Source: Ruminococcus sp. UBA7014
Lineage (GTDB): Bacteria; Bacillota; Clostridia; Oscillospirales; Ruminococcaceae
Direction of reading: 5' to 3'
Assembly: GCA_002449575.1 (NCBI GenBank)
Contig: DJXC01000194.1
Span: 1-13,836 of the forward strand
DNA: 13,836 nucleotides
Each line of letters begins with the position of its first letter. The first letter of the stretch is position 1. Positions 1 to 8,000 of this stretch are shown here, in pieces. A model generated the notes under the pieces. That model was not told the origin of the DNA and searched no databases. It saw only the letters and a program-made list of their open reading frames with translations. The position numbers were made by a program, and so were the translations under genes.

Positions 1-99
1 GGAATCTGCACAGAAGTCAGGCTAGTACAGTCGGAAAATCCACATTCTCCGATTGATGTAACACTATTGGGAATCTGCACAGAAGTCAGGCTAGTACAG
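1..99 (-). repeat. LRR-coding tandem repeat, 69-nt period
   Basis: The 30 bases at 1-30 recur exactly at 70-99, an offset of 69 nt (23 codons), and the following bases (GATTGATGTAACACTAT versus GATTGATGTGACACTAT) are also nearly identical. Together with the coding frame this is a nearly uncorrupted LRR_5 array. Such DNA-level identity suggests recent unit duplication or gene conversion. The array continues beyond the left edge. Confidence 0.85.
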
Positions 100-209
100 C
101 CATTAAATGCACATACTCCGATTGATGTGACACTATCAGGGATGGTAACAGCACCGCCGTTTCCGGTGTATTCTGTTAAAACGCCATTTTCAATGACAAA
201 ATCGCTCAT
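1..209 (-). CDS. BspA-like leucine-rich-repeat protein, N-terminal part (partial)
   Basis: Reading the minus strand from ATG at 209-207 gives MSDFVIENGVLTEYTGNGGA and then two copies of a 23-residue unit of the form IP(D/N)SVTSIGxCxFxxCTSLTSVQ. This is the BspA/Treponema-type LRR_5 repeat. The frame stays open to the left edge, so the C-terminal part is missing. The start is supported by an SD sequence AAAGGAG at 225-219 and a promoter just upstream. No signal peptide is visible: the protein begins with the short cap often seen in front of LRR_5 arrays. Such proteins are often surface-linked or adhesive in gut bacteria, but the visible part shows no export signal, so location and role are open. 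It is transcribed divergently from the MATE gene. Family call is firm, function is not. Confidence 0.8.
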   Translation of the reverse strand, partial: MSDFVIENGVLTEYTGNGGAVTIPDSVTSIGVCAFNGCTSLTSVQIPNSVTSIGECGFSDCTSLTSVQI

Positions 210-248
210 AATAGCTTACTCCTTTCAGAATGATAATCAGATATTATT

Positions 249-277
249 ATTTTATCACAAAGGTGAAAACTTGTCAA
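249..277 (-). promoter_or_regulatory. Sigma-A-type promoter for the LRR gene
   Basis: On the minus strand there is TTGACA (277-272), a 17-nt spacer and TAAAAT (254-249). A TG lies one base before the -10 (extended -10). The expected start is about 30 nt upstream of the LRR gene ATG. Confidence 0.75.
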
Positions 278-355
278 TCTAACATATTGCCTGTTTCCTT
301 GAAATTTGTCTAAAATCCTGAATTAAAAGGAAAAGAAAATCGTCATTTTTCCATC

Positions 356-384
356 TTGCAAAGAGGAGAAAATTGTGCTATACT
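356..384 (+). promoter_or_regulatory. Promoter for the MATE gene
   Basis: TTGCAA (356-361), 17-nt spacer, TATACT (379-384), with TGC directly before the -10. The start site would fall near 391, leaving a leader of about 33 nt that carries the SD AAGGAG (411-416). Nothing else is evident in 283-355 between the two divergent promoters. Confidence 0.7.
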
Positions 385-423
385 GTATTTCAATTCCAAT
401 GATACATAAAAAGGAGAGTTTCT

Positions 424-1776
424 ATGACGAAAGATATGACACAAGGCAAGCCATTATCCTTGATTCTAAAATTTTGTCTGCCAATGGTAGCAGGCAATGT
501 ATTACAGCAGTTTTACAATCTGGCAGATACAGCAATTGTCGGTAGATGTATGAATTCTGAAGCTCTGGCGGCAATCGGCTCAACCGGAGCGGTTTGTTTT
601 CTGGTAATTGGTTTTGCAATAGGTTTATGTACCGGACTGTCGATTCCGGTCGCCCAAAGATACGGCGCAAATGATATGAAAGATATGCGCCGTTTCATGA
701 TGAATGCTTCCTATATTTCCGGAATTGTCAGCCTGATTCTGACAGTCATTACAGTGATATTCTGCCGTCCGATTCTGGAACTGATGCAGACACCACCGGA
801 AATTCTTGACAATGCACAGAAATATTTAACAGTCATGTTTGCCGGATTAACAGCAACAGTATTATATAATTTGCTTGCAGGCTTCCTCCGGGCAATGGGG
901 GACAGTATTACCCCACTGGTATTTCTGGCAGTTTCTTCTGTACTGAATATCGGACTGGATTTTGCAATGATTCCGCTGCTCGGAACTGCCGGTGCAGCTC
1001 TGGCAACTGTAATTGCTCAGGGAATTTCTGCACTGTGCTGTCTGTATTTTATGTATAAGCGTTTCCCGGTTCTGAAATTCGAGAAAGAAGAATTTGCATT
1101 TCATCCTGAAAAATGTGCTGAATTGTGCGGCATCAGTCTGCCGATGGCATTTCAGTTCAGTATTACCGGAATCGGTACGATTATCATGCAGACAGCAATC
1201 AATGGTTTTGGTGCAACAGTGATTGCAAGTGTAACAGCAGCGCAGAAGATTCAGAACGTAGTCGGCGGACCTATGGAATCGCTGGGAATTACTATGGCAA
1301 CTTACTGCGGACAAAATCTTGGCGCACGGCGCATTGACAGAATTAAAGAAGGGCTGCATAAAAGTCTGATTGTTGCACTCTGCTATGCATGTTTTGCATA
1401 TGTATTCTCGTTCTTCTTAGGAAAATATTTTGTTTATTTATTTGTCTCTACCAAAGAAACAGCATTTCTTTCAATTATGGACTATGCTGTAAAATATCTG
1501 AAAATCAGCGGATTATTTTATCCGGTACTGGCGGTGCTGTTTGTCCTGAGAAATTCCCTGCAAGGTATGGGTTACAGCTTTCTGCCGATGAGTGCCGGCA
1601 TTCTGGAACTTGTTGCAAGAGTATTTGCAGCATGGTTTATGGTTCGGAGCTGGGGCTTTACCGGAATTTGTCTGGCAAGTCCGTTTGCATGGGTTCTGGC
1701 AGATGTATTATTGATTTCGGCATCTGTATATGCTATGACTTCTCTGCCGAAAAAACTGCATTTGCAGACGGCATAA
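424..1776 (+). CDS. MATE-family multidrug/cation-coupled efflux transporter
   Basis: This 450-residue integral membrane protein is of the usual length for MATE exporters, which expel cationic drugs or metabolites in exchange for Na+ or H+. The N-terminal half has the family motif GNVLQQFYNLADTAIVGR (residues 24-41), followed by alternating hydrophobic segments and LRAMGDSITPL. The second half restarts with LPMAFQFSITGIGTIIMQ near residue 239, the pseudo-repeat expected of two MatE bundles, and ends in a further set of hydrophobic helices. ATG at 424 has SD AAGGAG seven bases upstream. A gene of unknown function follows after 11 nt and is probably co-transcribed. The substrate cannot be told. 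Nothing links it directly to the glucan cluster. The family call is very secure. Confidence 0.93.
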   Translation: MTKDMTQGKPLSLILKFCLPMVAGNVLQQFYNLADTAIVGRCMNSEALAAIGSTGAVCFLVIGFAIGLCTGLSIPVAQRYGANDMKDMRRFMMNASYISGIVSLILTVITVIFCRPILELMQTPPEILDNAQKYLTVMFAGLTATVLYNLLAGFLRAMGDSITPLVFLAVSSVLNIGLDFAMIPLLGTAGAALATVIAQGISALCCLYFMYKRFPVLKFEKEEFAFHPEKCAELCGISLPMAFQFSITGIGTIIMQTAINGFGATVIASVTAAQKIQNVVGGPMESLGITMATYCGQNLGARRIDRIKEGLHKSLIVALCYACFAYVFSFFLGKYFVYLFVSTKETAFLSIMDYAVKYLKISGLFYPVLAVLFVLRNSLQGMGYSFLPMSAGILELVARVFAAWFMVRSWGFTGICLASPFAWVLADVLLISASVYAMTSLPKKLHLQTA

Positions 1777-1787
1777 AGGCGGTGTTT

Positions 1788-2771
1788 ATGACATATCAGG
1801 AATTGTTGCAGAATATGATTTCCGGATGGGAAATGTATTATCAGCAGGTTATGAACAATGATTTTTCAGCCGTCTGCTGGAAAGAAGGTCATCACAAAAC
1901 TTATGGCACTTATGATACACAAGGCGTGAACAGATTAAGATTATGCTATTATTTATATTATTCTCATATCAATATCACAGAAAAGATTCTTGTCAGATTA
2001 TTTAAAGAAGAATGTCAGAATCTTGAAACAAACGGTTTTCAGGGGATTGGGGAAAGCATCAAAATTCTGACGGTGCTGCTTGAAGGAAACTATCCGGAAT
2101 TGCTTGAACGTGCGAAAAATGCAAATTTTGACTGTTACTGCGGTTATGAATACGAAACAGAATTATTCCGGAAGAACAGCCGGAATCCTGCGGATTTTGA
2201 TGCAGAACGCTGTCTTGAACTTGCATGGAATACCAGTGAAACAGACTATGCTTTACAATTTTTAAATATTATTAAATCAGAATATGTGATAGAAAACAAA
2301 TATGACTGTCTGCATCTTATCTGGTGGAATACACAACTCGGAAAAACTGCTGATAATGAGCCATTACTGAGAAAAAAACTGGAATTTTCCCTTGCTGAAA
2401 ATCATCAGGATGAAATTATTTCTGCTCATGAGGATTTATTACAATTTTTCACAGAACAAAAAAGGTTTTCAGAAGCCTGTCAGGAATTGCAAATTCTCTC
2501 TGCTATGGATTTATCCGGCTGGTATGGTGTCAATTTGTTCCGGAGTATTCTGGAAAGTTGTCTTGATTTGATAAATTCAGATATTCCGGAAGCCCGTAAA
2601 ATCTGGAACTGGGCAGAGCCGCATATCAGACGGGAACTGAAAAATATTCATGGCATGTACGGCAATTTCTATCAGAAGCTGATTCCTGCTGTAAAGAAAA
2701 TGCATCCTTCCTATGCAAAAAATGTGCAGAAACAATATCAGTTATGGAAAAAATTGAACAAAATTTCATAA
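1788..2771 (+). CDS. Protein of unknown function, 327 aa
   Basis: I do not recognise this protein. The frame is open well into the preceding MATE gene, but the sensible start is ATG 1788 (MTYQELLQNMISGWEMYYQQ), 11 nt after the MATE stop, with a modest SD-like AAGGCGG overlapping that stop. The product looks soluble, with no signal peptide and no long hydrophobic segment. It is rich in Leu, Glu, Tyr and Trp and appears mostly helical. Short helix pairs such as ERAKNANFDCYCGYEYETELF and the region FFTEQKRFSEACQELQILSA recall TPR-like or other helical repeats, but no clear consensus is met. Cysteines (CYCGYE) are few and not arranged as a metal site. It is probably translated from the MATE transcript. 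No function is assigned. Confidence 0.75.
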   Translation: MTYQELLQNMISGWEMYYQQVMNNDFSAVCWKEGHHKTYGTYDTQGVNRLRLCYYLYYSHINITEKILVRLFKEECQNLETNGFQGIGESIKILTVLLEGNYPELLERAKNANFDCYCGYEYETELFRKNSRNPADFDAERCLELAWNTSETDYALQFLNIIKSEYVIENKYDCLHLIWWNTQLGKTADNEPLLRKKLEFSLAENHQDEIISAHEDLLQFFTEQKRFSEACQELQILSAMDLSGWYGVNLFRSILESCLDLINSDIPEARKIWNWAEPHIRRELKNIHGMYGNFYQKLIPAVKKMHPSYAKNVQKQYQLWKKLNKIS

Positions 2772-2776
2772 ATCGC

Positions 2777-2805
2777 TTGACAAATCACGCCGGATATGTT
2801 ATAAT
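2777..2805 (+). promoter_or_regulatory. Near-perfect promoter for tRNA-Leu
   Basis: Exact TTGACA (2777-2782), 17-nt spacer, exact TATAAT (2800-2805), plus TG at 2797-2798 giving an extended -10. The start is predicted near 2812, about 6 nt before the mature tRNA. It lies directly after the stop codon of the preceding gene, with no terminator between. Confidence 0.9.
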
Positions 2806-2817
2806 AATATTGTTGTC

Positions 2818-2901
2818 GCCGGCGTGATGGAATTGGCAGACGTGACGGACTCAAAATCCGTTGGTAGCGATACCGTGCGGGTTCAAGTCCCGCCGCCGGC
2901 A
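2818..2901 (+). tRNA. tRNA-Leu (anticodon CAA)
   Basis: The acceptor arms GCCGGCG (2818-2824) and CGCCGGC (2894-2900) pair perfectly, followed by discriminator A. The anticodon loop CTCAAAA gives anticodon CAA, reading UUG leucine codons. The long variable arm TGGTAGCGATACC is typical of class II tRNA-Leu. The T arm is GCGGG-TTCAAGT-CCCGC. The 3' CCA is not encoded (ATTT follows). Length is 84 nt. The tRNA has its own promoter and terminator. Confidence 0.97.
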
Positions 2902-2915
2902 TTTGGTAAATGATG

Positions 2916-2950
2916 CAGACTTCTGTTTTTCAGAGGTCTGTATTTTTATT
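2916..2950 (+). terminator. Intrinsic terminator after tRNA-Leu
   Basis: CAGACTTCTG (2916-2925) pairs with CAGAGGTCTG (2931-2940), including one G-U, around a TTTTT loop. A T-rich tail TATTTTTATT follows. It would end the tRNA transcript and any read-through from the MATE operon. Confidence 0.85.
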
Positions 2951-2993
2951 CTTCTGGCAAGTGCAGGAAATTACTATAATTATCAAGAAATTG

Positions 2994-3023
2994 TTATACT
3001 TTTGATAAAAATCATGCTATAAT
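2994..3023 (+). promoter_or_regulatory. Promoter region of the GH5 gene with candidate operator
   Basis: The -10 is TATAAT (3018-3023) preceded by TGC (extended -10). The best -35 is a weak TTATAC (2994-2999) at 18-nt spacing. Between them lies TTTTGATAAAAAT (3000-3012), the exact reverse complement of the 13-base element found before the AraC and GH9/GH16 genes. TATCAA at 2981-2986 and TTGATA at 3002-3007 form an inverted repeat around the -35. A further isolated TATAAT at 2975-2980 has no good -35. Placement inside the spacer would suit repression; that is inference. Confidence 0.65.
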
Positions 3024-3056
3024 CAGAAAAAGTAACAAATTAAGGGGGAAGCAGAT

Positions 3057-3998
3057 ATGCTGAATCTGAAACAAAAGGGTTTTTACAAAGGTGTGAATCT
3101 GGGAGGCTGGTTTTCACAGTGTGACTATAGTCAGCAACGTTTGAATGCTTTTATCAAGGAACGGGATTTTGAAAAAATTGCCGGCTGGGGGGCTGACCAT
3201 GTCAGAATCCCTGTAGATTATAATGTTCTGGAATCAGAAGAAGGATTTTCCAGAATTGACAACGCTGTCAGACTGTGCCAGAAATATGGTCTGCATACTG
3301 TGCTTGACCTGCATAAGACTGCCGGATTTTCTTTTGATACTTATGGAGAAAATGAACATGGCTTCTTTGATGATGAAACATATCAGGAACAGTTCTATCA
3401 GCTCTGGGAACGCTTTGCCAAGAGATACGGCAGCCAGCCGGGACAGATTGCTTTTGAACTGCTCAACGAAGTCACCGAAGAAAGATTTTTGCCGGCATGG
3501 AACAGAATCGCCGGAAACTGTATCAGACGTATCAGAAAATTAGCCCCGGAAACACTGATTCTTGTCGGCAGCTATGAGAACAACAGCGCACGGACTGTAC
3601 AATATCTGGATATTCCGGACGATGAAAATGTTATCTATAATATGCATTGCTATGAACCACTGAAATTTACCCATCAGGGCGCATACTGGACAGAAGTCAT
3701 CAATCCGGAAGAACGAATTCCGTTTTCGGAAAGCCACATTACACCAGAATATTTTGAAAATCTGTTCGCTTCTGCCATTGACAAGGCAAAAAAACACCAT
3801 ACTGTGCTTTACTGCGGAGAGTATGGCGTGATTGACCGTGTTTCCCCGGAAGATACACTTGCATGGTTCAGAACGATTCATGATGTCTTTGAAAAACATG
3901 GTATTGCACGCTGTGCATGGAGCTATAAAGAGATGGATTTTGGTCTTTCTGATGCCAGACTGAATTCCGTCCGTGAAGAAATTCTGAAAAATTTGTAA
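3057..3998 (+). CDS. Cytoplasmic GH5-family beta-glycosidase (endoglucanase-like)
   Basis: This 313-residue glycoside hydrolase is a single catalytic domain of family 5 (clan GH-A, retaining). Visible landmarks are the opening GVNLGGWF, HVRIPVDY with conserved Arg50, LDLHKTAG, ELLNEV with the acid/base Glu138 after Asn137, MHCYEP (His198, Tyr199), GEYG with nucleophile Glu255, and CAWSYKEMDFGL with Trp288. The whole TIM barrel is present and no catalytic residue is missing. There is no signal peptide, anchor, carbohydrate-binding module or dockerin, so it should act inside the cell, presumably on imported gluco-oligosaccharides. Exact specificity (cello-, mixed-linkage or xyloglucan fragments) cannot be read from sequence. 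ATG 3057 has SD AAGGGGG eight bases upstream. The AraC gene follows after 65 nt with no terminator between, so read-through is likely. Confidence 0.9.
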   Translation: MLNLKQKGFYKGVNLGGWFSQCDYSQQRLNAFIKERDFEKIAGWGADHVRIPVDYNVLESEEGFSRIDNAVRLCQKYGLHTVLDLHKTAGFSFDTYGENEHGFFDDETYQEQFYQLWERFAKRYGSQPGQIAFELLNEVTEERFLPAWNRIAGNCIRRIRKLAPETLILVGSYENNSARTVQYLDIPDDENVIYNMHCYEPLKFTHQGAYWTEVINPEERIPFSESHITPEYFENLFASAIDKAKKHHTVLYCGEYGVIDRVSPEDTLAWFRTIHDVFEKHGIARCAWSYKEMDFGLSDARLNSVREEILKNL

Positions 3999-4014
3999 AA
4001 AGAAACAAATCCTC

Positions 4015-4043
4015 TTGCATTTTTATCAAAATTATGTTATCAT
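4015..4043 (+). promoter_or_regulatory. Promoter of the AraC-type gene with candidate operator
   Basis: TTGCAT (4015-4020), 17-nt spacer, TATCAT (4038-4043), with TG at 4035-4036 (extended -10). The shared element ATTTTTATCAAAA lies at 4019-4031, overlapping the -35 and filling most of the spacer. A perfect 10-bp palindrome TATCATGATA (4038-4047) covers the -10. These positions fit negative autoregulation. CCTCTTG (4011-4017) and CAAGAGG (4048-4054) form a wider inverted repeat whose right arm overlaps the SD. Confidence 0.65.
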
Positions 4044-4063
4044 GATACAAGAGGTGATGTTTC

Positions 4064-4813
4064 GTGAATCAGGAAACGGAGAAGAAAGTGGCAGAATTAT
4101 TATTTCAGCAGAGAGAAGACGGCTTTGAACGTGCTTCTTTTGACAGAGAAATTGCCTTTTATGAAAGTATCGGCACAGGAAATATGGAAATGATGCGTTT
4201 TTTCGCCAGTCCGCTGTTTGCCGAAGGCTGCGGTACGTTAAGTAAAGATGCGCTGCGGAATCTGAAATATCATCTTGTCGTGTCGGCTGCACTGATTGCA
4301 AGGTTCTGCATCCGTTATGGCATGACACCAGAAACGGCTTATCATTTAAGTGACCTTTATATCATGAAGGCTGACGAAAGCCGTACAGAAGCCGAAGTGC
4401 GTGCTGTTCACAAAGAAATGCTCGAAGGTTATACCAGAAAAATGCAGCATGTCCGCAACAGCAAAGTATATTCCAAACAGATTGTGAAAACTGTCGAATA
4501 TATCAGCGAACATTTGCACAACCGCATTCTGCTTAGTGATGTAGCAGCTTATCTCGAAATCAGTGAAGCATATCTTTCCAGATTGTTCAAAGAAGAAACC
4601 GGCATGTCATTCAGTGACTATGTCAGCCAGCAGAAAATTGAAGCGGCTGCCAGTCTGCTCCGGTATTCTGATTATTCTGATTCTGAAGTGAGCAGTCTGT
4701 TCTGTTTCAGTTCGCAGAGTTATTTTATCAAAGTATTCCGGAAATATATGGGCATGACACCAAAAGCCTATAAAAAACAATATCACATGCCGGAACTGGA
4801 AAGACTTTTATAA
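4064..4813 (+). CDS. AraC-family transcriptional regulator (249 aa)
   Basis: DNA-binding regulator with a C-terminal AraC/XylS double helix-turn-helix at about residues 137-240. Helix one is near LLSDVAAYLEISEAYLSRLF, followed by KEETGMSFSDYVSQQKIEAA. The second HTH lies around SEVSSLFCFSSQSYFIKVFR, and the family signature FRKYMGMTPKAYKKQY closes it. The first 130 residues are a compact helical region (LKYHLVVSAALIARFCIRYG, then TAYHLSDLYIMKADES) of the kind seen before the HTH in many Firmicutes AraC proteins. No cupin or receiver domain is evident, so the inducer is unknown. Translation starts at GTG 4064: the SD GAGGTGAT (4051-4058) is five bases upstream and no in-frame ATG fits. Its position between the two glucanase genes suggests it controls them and itself. 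That link is inferred. Confidence 0.9.
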   Translation: MNQETEKKVAELLFQQREDGFERASFDREIAFYESIGTGNMEMMRFFASPLFAEGCGTLSKDALRNLKYHLVVSAALIARFCIRYGMTPETAYHLSDLYIMKADESRTEAEVRAVHKEMLEGYTRKMQHVRNSKVYSKQIVKTVEYISEHLHNRILLSDVAAYLEISEAYLSRLFKEETGMSFSDYVSQQKIEAAASLLRYSDYSDSEVSSLFCFSSQSYFIKVFRKYMGMTPKAYKKQYHMPELERLL

Positions 4814-4825
4814 GAAAATTATCCG

Positions 4826-4860
4826 AACTGCCGCAAATCTGTGGCAGTTTTTATATTTTT
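4826..4860 (+). terminator. Intrinsic terminator after the AraC gene
   Basis: AACTGCCGCA (4826-4835) pairs with TGTGGCAGTT (4840-4849), ten pairs with one G-U, around the loop AATC. The T-rich tail TTTATATTTTT follows. It separates the GH5-AraC unit from the GH9/GH16 gene. Confidence 0.88.
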
Positions 4861-4869
4861 GCAGTCATG

Positions 4870-4930
4870 TCAAAATTTTACTATTTTTATCAAAAAAATG
4901 ATATTATTTCATGAAAAATCCTGATATAAT
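4870..4930 (+). promoter_or_regulatory. Promoter/operator region of the GH9-GH16 gene
   Basis: The -10 is an exact TATAAT (4925-4930) with an extended TGA before it, but no recognisable -35 lies at 16-18 nt (the region reads TATTAT). The 13-base element ATTTTTATCAAAA sits at 4883-4895, centred roughly 48 nt before the predicted start near 4937. Another TCAAAA lies 20 nt further up (4870-4875), in phase by two helical turns. A palindrome TTTCATGAAA (4907-4916) lies between element and -10. A poor -35 with an upstream binding site is the usual plan of an AraC-activated promoter; activation is inferred. Confidence 0.65.
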
Positions 4931-4942
4931 AAAATCACAATC

Positions 4943-4967
4943 CGGGCAGATATGCGCTGTCAGCCCG
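4943..4967 (+). other. Hairpin at the 5' end of the GH9-GH16 leader
   Basis: CGGGC (4943-4947) pairs with GCCCG (4963-4967) in the otherwise AT-rich 83-nt leader, starting within about 6 nt of the predicted transcript start. There is no T tract after it, so it is not a terminator. A role as a 5' mRNA stabiliser is possible but unproven. The SD GAGAGGGG (5003-5010) lies well downstream and unpaired. Confidence 0.4.
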
Positions 4968-5019
4968 AAAACGTTCCTAAAAATTTAAATTATATTTCTT
5001 TTGAGAGGGGAAATTTTTT

Positions 5020-8000
5020 ATGAACAAGAAAACTTTCAGAAAACGTGCTGCTGTTTTTGCAGTATGTGCAGCTATGATGACTTCCGCACTGCCGATGACA
5101 CAGGTTAATGTATCTGCTGCGGGTGCGCTTATTAGCAATGGTACATTTGAGAGCGGTACTTCCGGCTGGGGTATGTATAAGGAAAGCGGCGGTTCTGCTG
5201 TGCTTTCTTCCGAAAATGGAAAACTGGCTTTTAAAGTCAGCAGCACAGGTCAGAAAACCTATTCCGTTCAGATGTATTATGACATTATTCCGCTGTATCA
5301 GAACGGCGTTTATAAACTGACATATGATATTTCCTGTACAACCAACAGATTTGTAGAAGGTATGATTCAGCAGAACGGCGGTACTTATCAGGCTTATGTA
5401 TGGGATGGTCTGGACATCAGCCCCACTCCCCAGAAAGTAGAACATGTATTTACAATGGAAGCAGAAACTGACATTATGTCAAAGCTGGTCTTCAACTGCG
5501 GTTTACAGGAAAAAGACGGCGGTGCACTTCCGGAACATACTATCTATCTGGACAATGTGACTCTGGAACTGATAGATGACAGCAAAGTTGACAAGAATGC
5601 CGGAAAGCCTTATGCACCGTCTATCATGACAAATCAGGTAGGCTATAAGGCAGACAGCAAGAAAACAGCAGTTTTCCGTAATGTTAACAATCAGACAAAA
5701 TTCTCCGTTATCAACGCTTCTACAAAGCAGGCTGTTTACAGTGGTGAACTTTCTGCTCCGGTCAATAACAGCCTTGCACAGGAAACTAACCGTACAGGTG
5801 ATTTTTCTCAGGTTACTGCTCCGGGTACTTATTATATTCAGTGTGACGGTTTAGATAATTCCTATGAATTCACGATTGAACAGAATCCCTATACCAATCT
5901 GCTGACAGATTCTGTAAAAATGCTCTATCTCCAGAGATGTGGTACTACTGTAACAGATGCTGATTTTGGTCATGGTGCTTGCCATAACACACAGGCTACT
6001 GTTTACGGAACAAATGATAAGATTGATGTTTCCGGTGGCTGGCATGATGCCGGCGACTATGGTCGCTATGTTGTACCGGGGGCAAAGGCTGTCGCTGACC
6101 TGCTTTATGCTTATCTGGCAAATCCGTCTATGTATACAGATAACACAGGCATTCCGGAAAGCGGCAATGGTAAGGCAGATATTCTTGATGAAGCAAAATT
6201 TGAGCTTGACTGGATGTTCAAGATGCAGGCTGCAAACGGCGGTGTATATCATAAAGTAACCTGTGAAAACTTCCCCGGCTATGTTGCTCCGGAAAAAGAA
6301 ACTGACCCGCTGATTGTTACTCCTGTTACAACAACTTCTACTGCTGATTTTGCAGGTGCAATGGCACTTGCTGCTGAAGTTTATGCTTCCTATGATTCTG
6401 CTTATGCTGCCAAGTGCCTCGATGCTGCCAAGAAAGCATGGGCATTCCTTGAACAGAATCCGAATCTGATTTTCCAGAATCCGCAGGATATTACCACTGG
6501 TGAATATGGTGACAAGTCTGACAGAGATGAACGTTACTGGGCAGCCGCACAGCTTTACAGAACAACAGGTGACAGCAAATATCTGACTGCTATGGAAAGC
6601 ATGTCCACACAGACCGGTATGGACTGGGCATTAGTCGGCGACTATGGCAATATTGCAATTCTGACAATGGCAGATGCTGACAAAAATTCCAAGGCATACC
6701 AGAACGCAAAGAGTGCCGTTCTCAAACAGGCAGATAAATTTGTGCAGAATTCTCAGGCTTCTCCTTACGGTGTGGCTCTGACCAAGTTCGACTGGGGCAG
6801 CAATATGACCGTTGCAAATGCAGGTGTTATCTTAGGTTTGGCAAATCAGCTGACAGGCGAACAGAAATATCTGGATGCTGCCGAAGCACAGCTGAACTAT
6901 CTGCTGGGTACAAATCCGATGGCTACAAGCTTCTTTACAGGCTATGGCACAGTATCTCCGGAAAATCCGCATCACAGACCTTCGATGGCTGCCGGAAAGG
7001 CAATGAAAGGTATGCTGGTCGGCGGTGTCAACTCCAATCTGGAAGACAGTGCAGCAAAGGCTTACTGTGCAGATTCTGCACCGGCTCTGTGCTATGTAGA
7101 CAATTCTGAAAGTTATTCTACAAATGAAATCACGATTTACTGGAATTCTCCGCTGACATATCTGCTGACAATTACAGATGATGGCGCAGACGTTATTACT
7201 GATGTACCGCAAGTTCCTGAACAACCTACAGAAGCACCGCAGCAGCCGACAGAAGAACCGCAGCAGCCGACAGAAGAACCACAGCAGCCGACAGAAGAAC
7301 AGCAGCAGCCGACAGAAGAACAACAGATTCCTTCCGGCACAAAGTATGGAGATGTAAACCTTGACGGCAAAATTGATATTCTCGACGTTGTAACTCTGAA
7401 CAGAGCTATCCTCAGTAAGGAGACATTGAATGACCGTCAGAGAATCAATGCCGATGTTGATGCCAGCGGCAAGCCTGACAGTGCAGATTCCCTGAATATT
7501 ATGAAATATATCGTTGGTCTGCTGAAAAGTTTTCCGGCAGAAGGCAGTCAGCCCGCACAGCCGGCAACTGAACCTGTACAGCCAACAGAACCGGCAACAG
7601 AAGCTCAGACATCTGAACCGCAGCAGACTGCTTCCGGAATCAAGGATTTCGGTACAGCTATGAATCCAAATGCAACAATGATATCTGATTTCCGCAGCGG
7701 AGCTGGTGACTTCTTCGCTTCTGACGGCTGGACAAATGGCAGTTGCTTTGACTGCTGGTGGCATGCTTCCAACACTTCTCTCGATAATAATATGCTCACC
7801 CTGACAATTGACCAGGATAAGGGCGACCATCATATGTATTCCGGTGCTGAATACAGAACAAACAATTTCTACAGCTACGGCTATTATGAAACTTCTATGC
7901 AGGCTATCAAGAACGATGGTGTTGTTTCCTCCTTCTTCACCTATACTGGACCTTCTGACAATAATCCGTGGGACGAAATTGATATTGAAGTACTCGGTAA

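Noticed and set aside
862..1359. 165-codon open frame on the minus strand inside the MATE gene
   Set aside because: Cys/Asn/His-rich product without domain character, lying wholly opposite a well-supported MATE gene.
1389..1787. N-terminal extension of the 327-aa unknown protein
   Set aside because: It overlaps the MATE coding region by almost 390 bases in another frame and reads as non-protein-like sequence. ATG 1788 just after the MATE stop is the natural start.
2818..2901. tRNA-Leu as an integration site of a mobile element
   Set aside because: No integrase gene and no direct repeat of the tRNA 3' end was seen in the window.
7237..7320. CRISPR-like or other functional DNA array
   Set aside because: The 21-base units are directly adjacent without spacers and are in frame, coding a PQQPTEE linker of the glucanase.
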